Source: CAYQSU01 sp964420325 (GTDB lineage: Bacteria; Pseudomonadota; Alphaproteobacteria; Rhodospirillales; Defluviicoccaceae). From it: a stretch of 32,838 bases of DNA. The stretch's first letter is position 1. Every line of letters starts with the position of its first letter. Both the position numbers and the translations under genes were made by a program. The notes under the pieces were generated by a model. That model made no database searches and was not told the DNA's origin. It saw only the letters and a program-made list of their open reading frames with translations. Shown here piece after piece: positions 22,778 through 30,786 of the stretch. The stretch is from the NCBI GenBank assembly GCA_964420325.1, contig CAYQSU010000038.1:1-32838 (forward strand), given 5' to 3'.

Positions 22778-23959
22778 GTGGACGGATTGACCAGACGAAC
22801 GCTCCTCCCGGCCGGCATGATCGACCTGCTGCCTCCCGATGCGGCCTTCGAAGCCGATGCGGTCGAGAGGCTCCTGGCGGTCTTTGCTGGCTACGGATAC
22901 GAGCGGGTCAAACCGCCCCTGATCGAGCACGAGGACAGCCTGCTTGCCGGCAGCGGCGTCGCGCTCGCCCAGCAGACCTTCCGTCTCATGGACCCGCTCT
23001 CGCACCGCATGCTCGCTCTTCGACCGGACATGACGACCCAGGTCGCGCGCATCGCCACCGAGCGTCTAGCCGCGAAGCCCCGCCCGCTTCGTCTCAGCTA
23101 CGCGGGGCAGGTGGTGCGGGTTCGCGGCTCACAGCTTCGTCCCGCCCGCCAGTTCGCGCAGGCGGGGGCGGAGCTGATCGGCGCGACGGCCAGCGAGGCG
23201 GACGCCGAGGTGGTGCTGATGGCCGCCGCGGCCCTCGAGGACCTCGGCCTTCGCGACCTCACCGTCGATCTCGGCATCCCGACGCTGGTGCCGGCGGTCG
23301 TTTCAGGCCTGGATGCGGATGCCGAAACCCTCCGGCTGCTGCGCTCGGCGCTCGACCGCAAGGACTCGCAAGCGGTCCTGTCGCTCGCGCAGGGCCTCGG
23401 CGACATCCCGGCCAAGGCGCTCGGCGCGCTCGTCACCCTGGCCGGTCCGGCCGAGGACGTCATCGTCGCGATGCTGGGGCTCGATCTGCCTGCCGCTGCC
23501 GCCGTCGAGCGGGCGACGCTCGCTCACGTGTTTTCCCTGATCCGCACCGCCGCACCTGCTCTCCGTCTCAGCGTCGATCCCGTCGAGCGCCGGGGCTTCG
23601 AGTACCATACCGGCGTCACGTTCGCGCTGTTCGCGAACGGCGTCAGCGGCGAACTCGGTCGCGGCGGCCGTTACCTTGCCGGCGAGGGCGACCATCGCGA
23701 GGCGGCGACCGGCGTAACCCTCTACATGGACGCGGTTCTGGCGTCGCGTCCTCAGCCGTCCCCTCGCCGGCGGGTCTTCTTGCCGCAGGACGCGGCACCC
23801 GCGCACGCGCGCCGCCTGCGCGAGGACGGCTGGATCGCGGTCCAGGGCCTGGAGCGGACGGATGACGCCGACCGCGCCGCTCTTGCCCTGGGCTGCACGC
23901 ATGTGTTTGCCGGTGGTGCCATTCGAGCGCTCGGCGGCGGCGGGGAAGGGGAGGGCTGA
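22778..23959 (+). CDS. hisZ: ATP phosphoribosyltransferase regulatory subunit HisZ
   Basis: HisZ (393 aa) resembles histidyl-tRNA synthetase but lacks aminoacylation; it pairs with a short HisG to start histidine synthesis and gives histidine feedback. Typical parts are LLPAGMIDLLPPDA at the N-terminus, GYERVKPPLIEHEDSLL, FRLMDPLSHRMLALRPDMT, and late in the chain RRGFEYHTGVTFALF with GRGGRYL. The start is uncertain: I use GTG at 22778, which leaves the normal short lead before the first motif; TTG at 22787 is close to equal. hisG is not in the window. purA starts 6 nt after its stop, as in many alphaproteobacteria, so both are probably one transcript. Confidence 0.93.
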   Translation: MDGLTRRTLLPAGMIDLLPPDAAFEADAVERLLAVFAGYGYERVKPPLIEHEDSLLAGSGVALAQQTFRLMDPLSHRMLALRPDMTTQVARIATERLAAKPRPLRLSYAGQVVRVRGSQLRPARQFAQAGAELIGATASEADAEVVLMAAAALEDLGLRDLTVDLGIPTLVPAVVSGLDADAETLRLLRSALDRKDSQAVLSLAQGLGDIPAKALGALVTLAGPAEDVIVAMLGLDLPAAAAVERATLAHVFSLIRTAAPALRLSVDPVERRGFEYHTGVTFALFANGVSGELGRGGRYLAGEGDHREAATGVTLYMDAVLASRPQPSPRRRVFLPQDAAPAHARRLREDGWIAVQGLERTDDADRAALALGCTHVFAGGAIRALGGGGEGEG

Positions 23960-23965
23960 CACAGC

Positions 23966-25258
23966 ATGGCGAACGTGGTCGTGGTCGGAGCCCAGTGGGG
24001 CGACGAGGGAAAAGGCAAGATCGTCGACTGGCTGTCCGCGCGGGCGGACGTCGTCGTCCGCTTCCAGGGAGGGCACAATGCCGGTCACACGCTGGTGATC
24101 GACGGCGTGACCTTCAAGCTGAGCCTGCTGCCGTCCGGCATCGTCCGGATCGGCAAGCTGTCGATCATCGGCAACGGCGTCGTGCTCGATCCCTGGGCTT
24201 TGCTGGCGGAGATCGAGGAGGTCCGGGGGAAGGGCGTGAACGTCGGCCCGCACAATCTTCGCATCGCCGAGAACGCCGTTCTCATCCTGCCGTTGCATCA
24301 GACCCTGGATAAGGCGCGGGAGAAGGCGCTCGGCAAGCTTCGCATCGGCACCACCGGCCGCGGCATCGGTCCGGCCTACGAGGACAAGGTGGCGCGGCGA
24401 GCCATCCGCCTCGGCGATCTCGCCGATCCGGAGGCCGTAGCGGCCAAGCTCGAGGTGCTGCTGTTCCACCACAACGCCCTCCTGCGCGGACTCGGCATGC
24501 CCGAGGAGGACGGAACGGACCTGCAGCGGAAGCTCGCCGAGGTGTCGCCGCGGGTGCTTCCCTACGCCGACACGGTCTGGATAACGCTCGACGGGGCACG
24601 CCGAGCCGGCAAGCGGATCCTGTTCGAGGGGGCGCAAGGGACTATGCTCGACGTCGACCATGGCACCTATCCCTTCGTCACATCGTCGAACACAGTCGCG
24701 GGGCAGGCGGCCGCGGGTTCGGGCCTGGGGCCGGGCAGCCTCGACTACGTTCTCGGCATCGCCAAGGCGTACACCACCCGCGTCGGCAGCGGACCGTTCC
24801 CGACCGAGCTCGACGACGAGGTCGGCAAGGGCCTCGGCGAGCGCGGCCGGGAGTTCGGCACCGTCACCGGCCGGCCTCGCCGCTGCGGCTGGTTCGACGC
24901 CGTGCTCGTCCGCCAATCGGTGAAGGTGAACGGCATCCGCGGGATCGCGCTCACCAAGCTGGATGTCCTGGATGGCTTGGAGAGCCTGAAGGTCTGTGTC
25001 GGCTATCGCGGCGACAGCGGCGAACTCGATCACCTGCCGGCGTCGTTCGGCCGCCAGTCGACGCTGGAGCCGATCTACGAGACCATGGAAGGATGGTCCG
25101 CAAGCACCCGCGGCGCGCGATCCTGGGCGGCGCTGCCGGCGACGGCGGTCAAGTACATTCGTCGCATCGAGGAGCTGATCGAGGCTCCGGTCCACCTGCT
25201 GTCCACCAGTCCGGAGCGGGAGGACGCCATCATGGTCCGTGATCCCTTCGTCGATTGA
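23966..25258 (+). CDS. purA: adenylosuccinate synthetase
   Basis: PurA (430 aa) uses GTP to join aspartate to IMP, the first step from IMP to AMP. The N-terminus VVVVGAQWGDEGKGKIVDWL carries the catalytic Asp13 and the GTP-binding GDEGKGK loop; GGHNAGHT supplies His41. Further landmarks are GTTGRGIGPAYEDKVARR, FEGAQGTMLDVDHGTYPFVT, VGSGPFPTEL and TGRPRRCGWFD. Length is normal. It is coupled to hisZ. The next gene, a pseudokinase, starts 136 nt later, far enough for a separate promoter, though I see no strong one. Confidence 0.98.
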   Translation: MANVVVVGAQWGDEGKGKIVDWLSARADVVVRFQGGHNAGHTLVIDGVTFKLSLLPSGIVRIGKLSIIGNGVVLDPWALLAEIEEVRGKGVNVGPHNLRIAENAVLILPLHQTLDKAREKALGKLRIGTTGRGIGPAYEDKVARRAIRLGDLADPEAVAAKLEVLLFHHNALLRGLGMPEEDGTDLQRKLAEVSPRVLPYADTVWITLDGARRAGKRILFEGAQGTMLDVDHGTYPFVTSSNTVAGQAAAGSGLGPGSLDYVLGIAKAYTTRVGSGPFPTELDDEVGKGLGERGREFGTVTGRPRRCGWFDAVLVRQSVKVNGIRGIALTKLDVLDGLESLKVCVGYRGDSGELDHLPASFGRQSTLEPIYETMEGWSASTRGARSWAALPATAVKYIRRIEELIEAPVHLLSTSPEREDAIMVRDPFVD

Positions 25259-25394
25259 GGCGGCATGCTGGGGGTTGGTCCGCCCGCCGTCGAGCGATCC
25301 TTCGGTTGCCATTAAGGAAATCGCAAGCGGGACGCCCTTAGGTTGACCGACCCGGGGCCGGCTGCGGACGGCCCGCTAGTTCCGGACGGCAACC

Positions 25395-27437
25395 ATGGCG
25401 GGGCCCGACCAGGCGCACGACACCGGCGTTGACGGCCCGACGTCGGCGGGTGCGCTCGTTCTTCGCGATCGCTACGAGATCCATCCGGGATCGCCCCTGA
25501 CGCCGCTGGACACGCCATCCGCCCGGGCCTACGCGGCACTCGACCGCCGCAACCCCAGTCGAGCGCTGTATGCGCTGGTGTGCGATCCGTCGCTTCCTCC
25601 GCGGACCCATGTCATCGACAAGCTGAGGCGCGCCTCGTTGCCGGGGCTGCTGCCGCTCCTTGCCAACGGACCGATCGACGGGCCGGGATCCGGGGGCCGC
25701 CGCCTGGCCGCGGTCTACCACCAGCCTCTCGGCGGCTCGCTCGCCGATCCTATCGAACGCGCCAGCAGTCCGCTGTCGGACCATGAGCTTCCGAAGAGGG
25801 TCATCTCGCCCCTCTTCAAGGGGTTGCAGGGGCTGGAACGGCACGGCCTGGCCCATCGGGCGATACGTCCGGAAAACCTCCACTTCGTCGACAAGACGCG
25901 GCAGGAACTCGTCCTCGGCGACTGCGTGACGGCGCCGGCCGGCTTCGACCAGCCGGTGGTGTTCGAAACCATCGAGCGCGGCATGGCGGCGCCCGACGGC
26001 CGCGGCGAGGGCAGCGTTGCCGACGACATCTACGCCCTTGGCATCACGCTGATCATGCTCATCCTCGGGCGCAACCCCGTCGCGCACCTGAGCGACGACG
26101 AGGTGCTCGCGGCCAAGATCGAGAAGGGCAGCTACAACGCCCTCTGTGAACGCGAGCGGGTCCCTCTCGCCTTCATCGAGCTCCTGCGCAGCCTCGTCTG
26201 CGACGATCCTCAGCAGCGGTGGGGGCTCTTCGAGATCGAGCGCTGGCTGAGCGGCCATCGGATGACGCCGCCACGGCGGGTGTTCGAGCGCAAGGCCGGC
26301 ACGCCTTTCACGTTCGCGGGTTGCGAGTACACTTCGGCTCGCATGCTGGCTCACGCGCTCTCGAAGCGCATCCCCGAAGCCGCGCGCGTGATCCGCGAGG
26401 GAGAGCTCGGAGCATGGCTCGACCTGCGCCTGAAGAACCCGAAGCTCGCGCGCGGGGTGGCGGAGGCCCTCGCCGTGGCGCGGGCGAACGCCGAGGGGGC
26501 ACGCGGCTCGGACGACCATCTGGTGGCCAGGGTCGCCATGATCCTCGACCCCGCGGGGCCGATCCGTTTCCGTTCCATGGCGTTCATGATCGACGGTCTG
26601 GGACCGGCGATGGCCGCCACCTGGCTTCGCGACGGCGATGCGCAGACGCCGGCCCAGGTGCTGACCCTCGGTCTCCCCGCCCTGTGGCTTTCCGAGCACG
26701 CCATGGATCCCGCGGCCGCATCCGAATACACCGCGCGGTTTGCGCGTCTCGGCCACAACCTCGAGCAGCGCGGGCCCGGATGGGGTCTCGAGCGGTGCCT
26801 CTACGAGGCCAATCGGGGATTGCCGTGCCAAAGTCCCTTGGTTGCAGAAGCCTTTGTCGACGAGATCCAGCGCCTGCTGCCCGCCCTGGAAGCGGCGGCA
26901 GAGGCGGGAGTGGGCGACCGCAAGCCGGTGGACCGGCATGTCGCGGCATTCATCGCGGCCCGGTTCGATGCCCACGTCGAGCCGTTCATGGACGCCCTCG
27001 CCGACGCTCGCGACGAGCGGTGCCTGCTCGGCATGCTGGGGCTCCTGGCAATGATCCAGCATCGCCTGAAGGTCCAGCCGCTGCCGAACCTCTGCGCCTG
27101 GTTCGGCGACCGCCTGGGGCCGGTGATCGACACCTATTACGCGCGGACGCTGAGAGCGGAGATCGGGCGGCACCTGCCCAAGGTGACCCGGCAGGGCAGC
27201 CTTCCCGAGCTCTACAATCTCATCGAGAACCCCGAGCGGCGGCGGTACGACCGCAAGGCGTTCACCGCCGCCGCCGCCGAGTTCGCGGCCGCGGAGACGG
27301 AGATCCAGAGCATCGAAAGCGGCGAGCTCGCGGGCTCGGAAGCGAGCCGGATGATCGAGCAGCGCTGGGCCGCCACCACGTCCGTGTCCGTCTCGGCCGC
27401 CGCGGCCGGGATCATCGTCTTCCTGACCCTGGGATAG
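25395..27437 (+). CDS. predicted pseudokinase with C-terminal membrane anchor
   Basis: A 680-aa protein whose residues ~25-285 have the shape of a Ser/Thr (Hanks-type) kinase. The C-lobe is recognisable: GLERHGLAHRAIRPENLHF, ELVLGDCVTAP and VADDIYALGITLIMLILGRNP. The catalytic residues are gone: the HRD Asp is Ala156, the DFG motif reads GDC (175-177), the VAIK Lys is absent in ALYALVCD, and no glycine loop can be seen after RYEIHPGS. It should therefore be a pseudokinase acting by binding. Residues ~290-650 are mostly helical and unlike any domain I know. The last ~18 residues (VSVSAAAAGIIVFLTLG) are hydrophobic, which suggests a tail anchor with the bulk in the cytosol. The next gene, for a polytopic membrane protein, starts 6 nt after its stop, so the two are likely partners. 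Confidence 0.75.
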   Translation: MAGPDQAHDTGVDGPTSAGALVLRDRYEIHPGSPLTPLDTPSARAYAALDRRNPSRALYALVCDPSLPPRTHVIDKLRRASLPGLLPLLANGPIDGPGSGGRRLAAVYHQPLGGSLADPIERASSPLSDHELPKRVISPLFKGLQGLERHGLAHRAIRPENLHFVDKTRQELVLGDCVTAPAGFDQPVVFETIERGMAAPDGRGEGSVADDIYALGITLIMLILGRNPVAHLSDDEVLAAKIEKGSYNALCERERVPLAFIELLRSLVCDDPQQRWGLFEIERWLSGHRMTPPRRVFERKAGTPFTFAGCEYTSARMLAHALSKRIPEAARVIREGELGAWLDLRLKNPKLARGVAEALAVARANAEGARGSDDHLVARVAMILDPAGPIRFRSMAFMIDGLGPAMAATWLRDGDAQTPAQVLTLGLPALWLSEHAMDPAAASEYTARFARLGHNLEQRGPGWGLERCLYEANRGLPCQSPLVAEAFVDEIQRLLPALEAAAEAGVGDRKPVDRHVAAFIAARFDAHVEPFMDALADARDERCLLGMLGLLAMIQHRLKVQPLPNLCAWFGDRLGPVIDTYYARTLRAEIGRHLPKVTRQGSLPELYNLIENPERRRYDRKAFTAAAAEFAAAETEIQSIESGELAGSEASRMIEQRWAATTSVSVSAAAAGIIVFLTLG

Positions 27438-27443
27438 CGGGAC

Positions 27444-28016
27444 ATGGTGCCGCTGAGACCCGGCCCGAGAGAGCGGATCGGCGGCAACCGACCGTTCGCA
27501 CCACCGCATCGAGTGGCCGGCTGGCGCCCGCTCGGCTTCGTGGCCTGCATCATCGCCGCCACCATCCTCTCGCCGCCGACGGTGATGGTGCTGTGGGTCG
27601 GCATGATCCCGACGATCGTCGCCTTCGTCGTGGACCGCACGCCCGGCCGATCCGCCGCGGTGTGCGTCGGCGCGCCGAACTTCGCCGGCGTGCTGCCCTT
27701 CCTTCTGCAGATCTGGCTGCAGAACCACAGCGCCCAGGCCGCCGAGGCGGTGCTGACCAACGTCTTCGCCCTGATCGTCATGTACGGCGCGGCGGCGATC
27801 GGCTGGATCCTGTTCGCGATGGTCCCATCGATCGTCGGCGCGAGCCGGAACGTGATGGCACAGCGCCGCGTCGCCCAGCTGCGGGCGCGCCAGAAGGAGC
27901 TGATCGAGGAGTGGGGTGCCGACGTCGCCAATCCGTTCGAGCAGTCGGCGCGCGGCAAACGAACGAGCCATCGCGCGCGCACCCGGCTCACCGTCGAGCC
28001 CGACGCCGAGGGCTGA
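27444..28016 (+). CDS. small polytopic membrane protein paired with the pseudokinase
   Basis: A 190-aa protein that I cannot assign. A basic N-terminus (~30 residues) is followed by about three hydrophobic segments: LGFVACIIAATIL to VGMIPTIVAFVV (~30-65), FAGVLPFLLQIWL (~80-93), and VFALIVMYGAAAIGWILFAM (~107-128). The C-terminal ~60 residues are charged and helical (VMAQRRVAQLRARQKELIEE), then end in an Arg-rich stretch, so they probably lie in the cytosol. It follows the pseudokinase gene by 6 nt and is surely co-transcribed. Its stop is separated by a single base from the stop of convergent rpoH. Confidence 0.7.
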   Translation: MVPLRPGPRERIGGNRPFAPPHRVAGWRPLGFVACIIAATILSPPTVMVLWVGMIPTIVAFVVDRTPGRSAAVCVGAPNFAGVLPFLLQIWLQNHSAQAAEAVLTNVFALIVMYGAAAIGWILFAMVPSIVGASRNVMAQRRVAQLRARQKELIEEWGADVANPFEQSARGKRTSHRARTRLTVEPDAEG

Positions 28017-28017
28017 T

Positions 28018-28902
28018 CTAGCACGCCAGCCGCTGCTGGATCACCGCGCTTCTGACCGACCGCTGCAGCTTCTCGAACGCCCGCACCTCGATCTGGCGGA
28101 CCCGCTCGCGGGAGATGCCGTAACGCTGACTCAACAGTTCGAGGGTCGCCGGCTGGTCCCTGAGCCGCCGCTCCGAGATGATCTCCCGCTCGCGATCCGA
28201 GAGCACACTCAGCGCGCCGGCGAGAAGCCGCTGGCGGCTTGCGAACTCCTCGTGGATGGCGAGCCTGTGCTCCTGGTCTTCGCCGCCGTCGACCAGCCAG
28301 TCCTGCCATTCGCCTTCGCCCTCCTCGCGCAGCGGCGCGTTGAGCGACATGTCAGGGGTGGCGATCCGCCGGTTCATCTGGACGACGTCGTTGTGGGTCA
28401 CATGAAGGCGGTCGGCGATGTCTGCGACGTGCTCCGGCGACAGATCGCCCTCGTCGATGGCCTGCATCTGCCCCTTGAGCCTGCGCAGATTGAAGAACAG
28501 CTTCTTCTGCGCCGCGGTGGTGCCGATCTTGACCAGGGACCACGAATGCAGGATGTACTCCTGGATCGCCGCGCGGATCCACCACATGGCGTAGGTCGCC
28601 AGCCGGAAGCCGCGGTCGGGGTCGAACCGCTTGACCGCCTGCATCATGCCGACGTTGCCCTCGGAGATCAGCTCGCCGAGCGGCAGCCCGTAGCCGCGAT
28701 AGCCCATGGCGATCTTGGCGACCAGGCGCAGATGGCTGGTGACCAGCTTGTGGGCGGCGCCGAGATCGCCGCTGTCGACCCACAGGCGGGCCAGAGCATA
28801 CTCCTCCGCAGGCTCCAGCATCGGATAGGTGCGGATGCGCTGCAGGTAGCGCGACAGGTTGCGGTCCGGCGTAAGCTCCAGATCAAGGGTCCGGTCTGAC
28901 AT
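28018..28902 (-). CDS. rpoH: RNA polymerase heat-shock sigma factor RpoH (sigma-32)
   Basis: A 294-aa alternative sigma factor for heat-shock and protein-quality genes. Region 2 (GLPLGELISEGNVGMMQAV, RFDPDRGFRLATYAMWWIR) and region 4 (LSQRYGISRERVRQIEVRAF) are intact. The RpoH box QKKLFFNLR (residues 132-140), which distinguishes RpoH from RpoD, is present. The ATG has only a weak ribosome site and follows a ~85-nt G+C-rich leader that could fold. A TATCAT box lies at 28989-28994 in an A+T-rich island that also holds a CtrA-like motif. rluD lies upstream on the same strand, a common alphaproteobacterial order. Confidence 0.97.
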   Translation of the reverse strand: MSDRTLDLELTPDRNLSRYLQRIRTYPMLEPAEEYALARLWVDSGDLGAAHKLVTSHLRLVAKIAMGYRGYGLPLGELISEGNVGMMQAVKRFDPDRGFRLATYAMWWIRAAIQEYILHSWSLVKIGTTAAQKKLFFNLRRLKGQMQAIDEGDLSPEHVADIADRLHVTHNDVVQMNRRIATPDMSLNAPLREEGEGEWQDWLVDGGEDQEHRLAIHEEFASRQRLLAGALSVLSDREREIISERRLRDQPATLELLSQRYGISRERVRQIEVRAFEKLQRSVRSAVIQQRLAC

Positions 28903-28988
28903 GAGCCCGTACTCGCTTCTTCCCTTCTCCCCTCGCGCCGGCCTCGCGACGCTCGTCCGCCCGGCGCTGTGCGACTCTTGACAAATCT

Positions 28989-29017
28989 ATGATACCTTAG
29001 TTGCAGAGTCCAGAATA
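28989..29017 (-). promoter_or_regulatory. candidate rpoH promoter
   Basis: On the minus strand TATTCT (29012-29017), a 17-bp spacer and TATCAT (28989-28994) place a start near 28982, about 80 nt before rpoH. The -10 is good, the -35 poor. It is in the most A+T-rich part of the window. Confidence 0.35.
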
Positions 29018-29024
29018 GAACATT

Positions 29025-29039
29025 TTAAATGGCCTTTAA
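29025..29039. promoter_or_regulatory. second CtrA-like motif, upstream of rpoH
   Basis: TTAAATGGCCTTTAA is TTAA-N7-TTAA, the core of the CtrA site, lacking only the final C. It overlaps the rluD stop codon and lies about 120 nt before rpoH, just upstream of its candidate promoter. Confidence 0.35.
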
Positions 29040-29987
29040 GATGCACACTAACTCTTTGATATCTATATGTAGATCGACCTCGAAGCGGAGCCGTTCCGCC
29101 GACCGCGGATGGAGAAATCCTATCAAAAAAGCGTGAAGCGCGTGGCGGCGGAGGCGCAAGAAGGCGGATGCCAGCGGCTCGGCGAGGCTGCGCGCGCGGC
29201 GCTGGCCGCCGCCGTAGACCGCATCGCCGACGAGCGGGTGGCCGAGGCTCGAGAGATGCACGCGGATCTGGTGGGTACGCCCGGTCTCCGGCCGACAGTC
29301 GATCAGCGCGGCGACGTCGGCGAAGGCCTCGAGGACCCGGTAGCGCGTCGCCGCCGGCTTGCCGCCTCGGGCCACCACCGCCATCCGTTGGCGATGGAGG
29401 GGATCGCGGCCGATGTTGCCGATGATCCGGCCCTGGCGTTGTCGCGGCACGCCCCAGACCAGCGCCTGATAGCCGCGCTCGACGCTGTGGGCGGCAAACT
29501 GCCGGGCGAGCGACAGATGCGCGAGGTCCGTCTTGGCGGCGACCATGAGGCCGCTCGTGTCCTTGTCCAGCCGGTGGACGATGCCCGGCCGGCCGGCGCC
29601 GCCGATGGCGGACAGGCGGCCGGCGTGGGCGAGAAGGGCGTTGACCAGCGTCCGGTCGGGGTTGCCGGCCCCGGGATGGACGACGAGGCCCGGCGGCTTG
29701 TCGACGACGATCACGTCGTCGTCCTCGAAGACGATGTCGAGCGGCATCGCCTGGGCGACCGGCGCCGGCGCCGGCGCCGGCGCCGACACCTCGTACACCT
29801 GGCCGGCGTGGACCCGCTCCGCCGGATCCTCCGCCGCCTCGCCGCCGCCGGCGCGTACCCGGCCGGCGAGGATCAGCGCCTTCAGGCGCGACCTGGAGAT
29901 CTCGGGCAGCGCCGCGGCGAGCACGCGGTCAAGCCGCGCTCCGGCCTTGTCCGGGGCGACGCGAACGGTATAAGTGGTCGGTTCCAT
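29025..29987 (-). CDS. rluD: RluA-family pseudouridine synthase (RluD-like)
   Basis: A 320-aa enzyme that converts uridines of 23S rRNA to pseudouridine. Residues ~15-65 are an S4 RNA-binding domain (ARLDRVLAAALPEISRSRLKA). A linker of Ala-Pro repeats (69-76) leads to the catalytic domain with DVIVVDKPPGLVVHPGAG and HRLDKDTSGLMV, whose Asp141 is the nucleophile. GRTHQIRVHLSSLGHPLVGD follows. The ATG at 29987 is used because the S4 domain starts there; a longer frame would run into the divergent gene. The start codons of rluD and the divergent DUF6476-like gene are only 22 nt apart. The last ~15 codons are unusually A+T-rich. Confidence 0.95.
   Translation of the reverse strand: MEPTTYTVRVAPDKAGARLDRVLAAALPEISRSRLKALILAGRVRAGGGEAAEDPAERVHAGQVYEVSAPAPAPAPVAQAMPLDIVFEDDDVIVVDKPPGLVVHPGAGNPDRTLVNALLAHAGRLSAIGGAGRPGIVHRLDKDTSGLMVAAKTDLAHLSLARQFAAHSVERGYQALVWGVPRQRQGRIIGNIGRDPLHRQRMAVVARGGKPAATRYRVLEAFADVAALIDCRPETGRTHQIRVHLSSLGHPLVGDAVYGGGQRRARSLAEPLASAFLRLRRHALHAFLIGFLHPRSAERLRFEVDLHIDIKELVCILKAI
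29761..29784. repeat. four tandem GGCGCC hexamers in rluD
   Basis: The hexamer GGCGCC occurs four times in a row and encodes the Ala-Pro linker between the S4 and catalytic domains of RluD. Such a tract can change length by slippage in steps of two residues without breaking the frame. Confidence 0.85.
29947..29974 (+). promoter_or_regulatory. promoter of the DUF6476-like gene, inside the rluD 5' end
   Basis: TTGTCC (29947-29952), a 16-bp spacer and TATAAG (29969-29974) face the plus strand. Transcription would start near 29981, about 30 nt before the ATG at 30010. The elements lie within the first codons of divergent rluD. Confidence 0.45.
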
Positions 29988-30009
29988 CGCGAGAGAGTGG
30001 ACCCGAAGC

Positions 30010-30330
30010 ATGCAGGCGCTCAAGGGGCTGGTCGTCGGGCTCGGCGTGCTGATCGTCATCAGCTTCGGGCTGCTCATCTACGGCATCGTCGCCAAGATCG
30101 CCGACCCCGAGTTCAAGGTGGTCGCGGAGAAGGCGGGGGCGCCGCCGGCGGCACCGGCGTCGTTCGGCGAGGTCCGCCTCGCGCTGCCTGCCGGCTGCAC
30201 CGTCGTCGACATGCAGACCGAGGGCGAGCGGCTGTTCCTCCGCACCGGGCCGGCCGGCGTGTGCGAGCGCATCGTCATCGTCGACGTGGCGACCGGGCAG
30301 CCGCTCGGCACGCTCGTCGTCGCGCCCTGA
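30010..30330 (+). CDS. single-span membrane protein, DUF6476-like
   Basis: A 106-aa protein with one N-terminal membrane helix (MQALKGLVVGLGVLIVISFG to LLIYGIVAKI), a Pro/Ala-rich link, and a small beta-rich domain (VRLALPAGCTVVDM, RLFLRTG, ERIVIVDVATG, LGTLVV). Small proteins of this shape occur next to rluD in many alphaproteobacteria and are filed as DUF6476; the function is unknown. The mature domain probably faces the periplasm. The ATG at 30010 starts at the membrane helix; an in-frame ATG at 29974 lies upstream of the predicted transcription start. The peptidase gene starts 7 nt after its stop, so they share a transcript. Confidence 0.75.
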   Translation: MQALKGLVVGLGVLIVISFGLLIYGIVAKIADPEFKVVAEKAGAPPAAPASFGEVRLALPAGCTVVDMQTEGERLFLRTGPAGVCERIVIVDVATGQPLGTLVVAP

Positions 30331-30337
30331 GGCCCGC

Positions 30338-30781
30338 GTGCTCCGCATCCCGGCCGCGCTGCTGCGCCTCGTCACCGACGCCGCCGAGGCCGCCTACCCC
30401 GACGAGTGCTGCGGCCTGCTTGCCGGGCGCATCGAGGCCGACGGCGGGGCGGTCGTCACCCGCATCGTGCCGTCCGCCAACGTCGCGAGCCCGCGCCGCC
30501 AGGACCGCTTCGAGGTCGATCCCAAGGTGCGCTTCGAGCTGATGCGGGCGCTCGCGGGCGGGCCCGAGCGCCTGATCGGCCACTACCACTCCCACCCCGA
30601 CCATGCCGCCGAGCCCTCTGCCCACGACCTCGCGATGGCGTTCGAGCCTGAGCTCCTCTGGGTGATCGTTGCCGTCGCCGACGGCCGTGCCGGCGACGTC
30701 CGCGCCTTTCTCCTCGACCCCGGCGCGCGGGCGTTTCGCGCCATCGGGCTCCGCGCCGGCGGGAACGGCACCGCCCGCTGA
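30338..30781 (+). CDS. JAMM/MPN-domain zinc metallopeptidase (M67 family)
   Basis: A 147-aa JAB1/MPN-domain protein. The zinc-binding JAMM set is complete: Glu23 in YPDECCGLLAG, His84 and His86 in GHYHSHPDHAAEPSAHD, Ser94 and Asp97. In eukaryotes such enzymes remove ubiquitin; bacterial forms cut ubiquitin-like sulfur carriers or other C-terminal tails, for example in cysteine or cofactor synthesis. No ubiquitin-like or E1-like gene is nearby, so the substrate is unknown. The start is GTG, 7 nt after the DUF6476-like gene. Confidence 0.88.
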   Translation: MLRIPAALLRLVTDAAEAAYPDECCGLLAGRIEADGGAVVTRIVPSANVASPRRQDRFEVDPKVRFELMRALAGGPERLIGHYHSHPDHAAEPSAHDLAMAFEPELLWVIVAVADGRAGDVRAFLLDPGARAFRAIGLRAGGNGTAR

Positions 30782-30786
30782 TTTCG

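Noticed and set aside
28979..29000. TTGACA on the plus strand in the A+T-rich island
   Set aside because: No -10 hexamer lies at 15-19 bp, and no plus-strand gene starts downstream.
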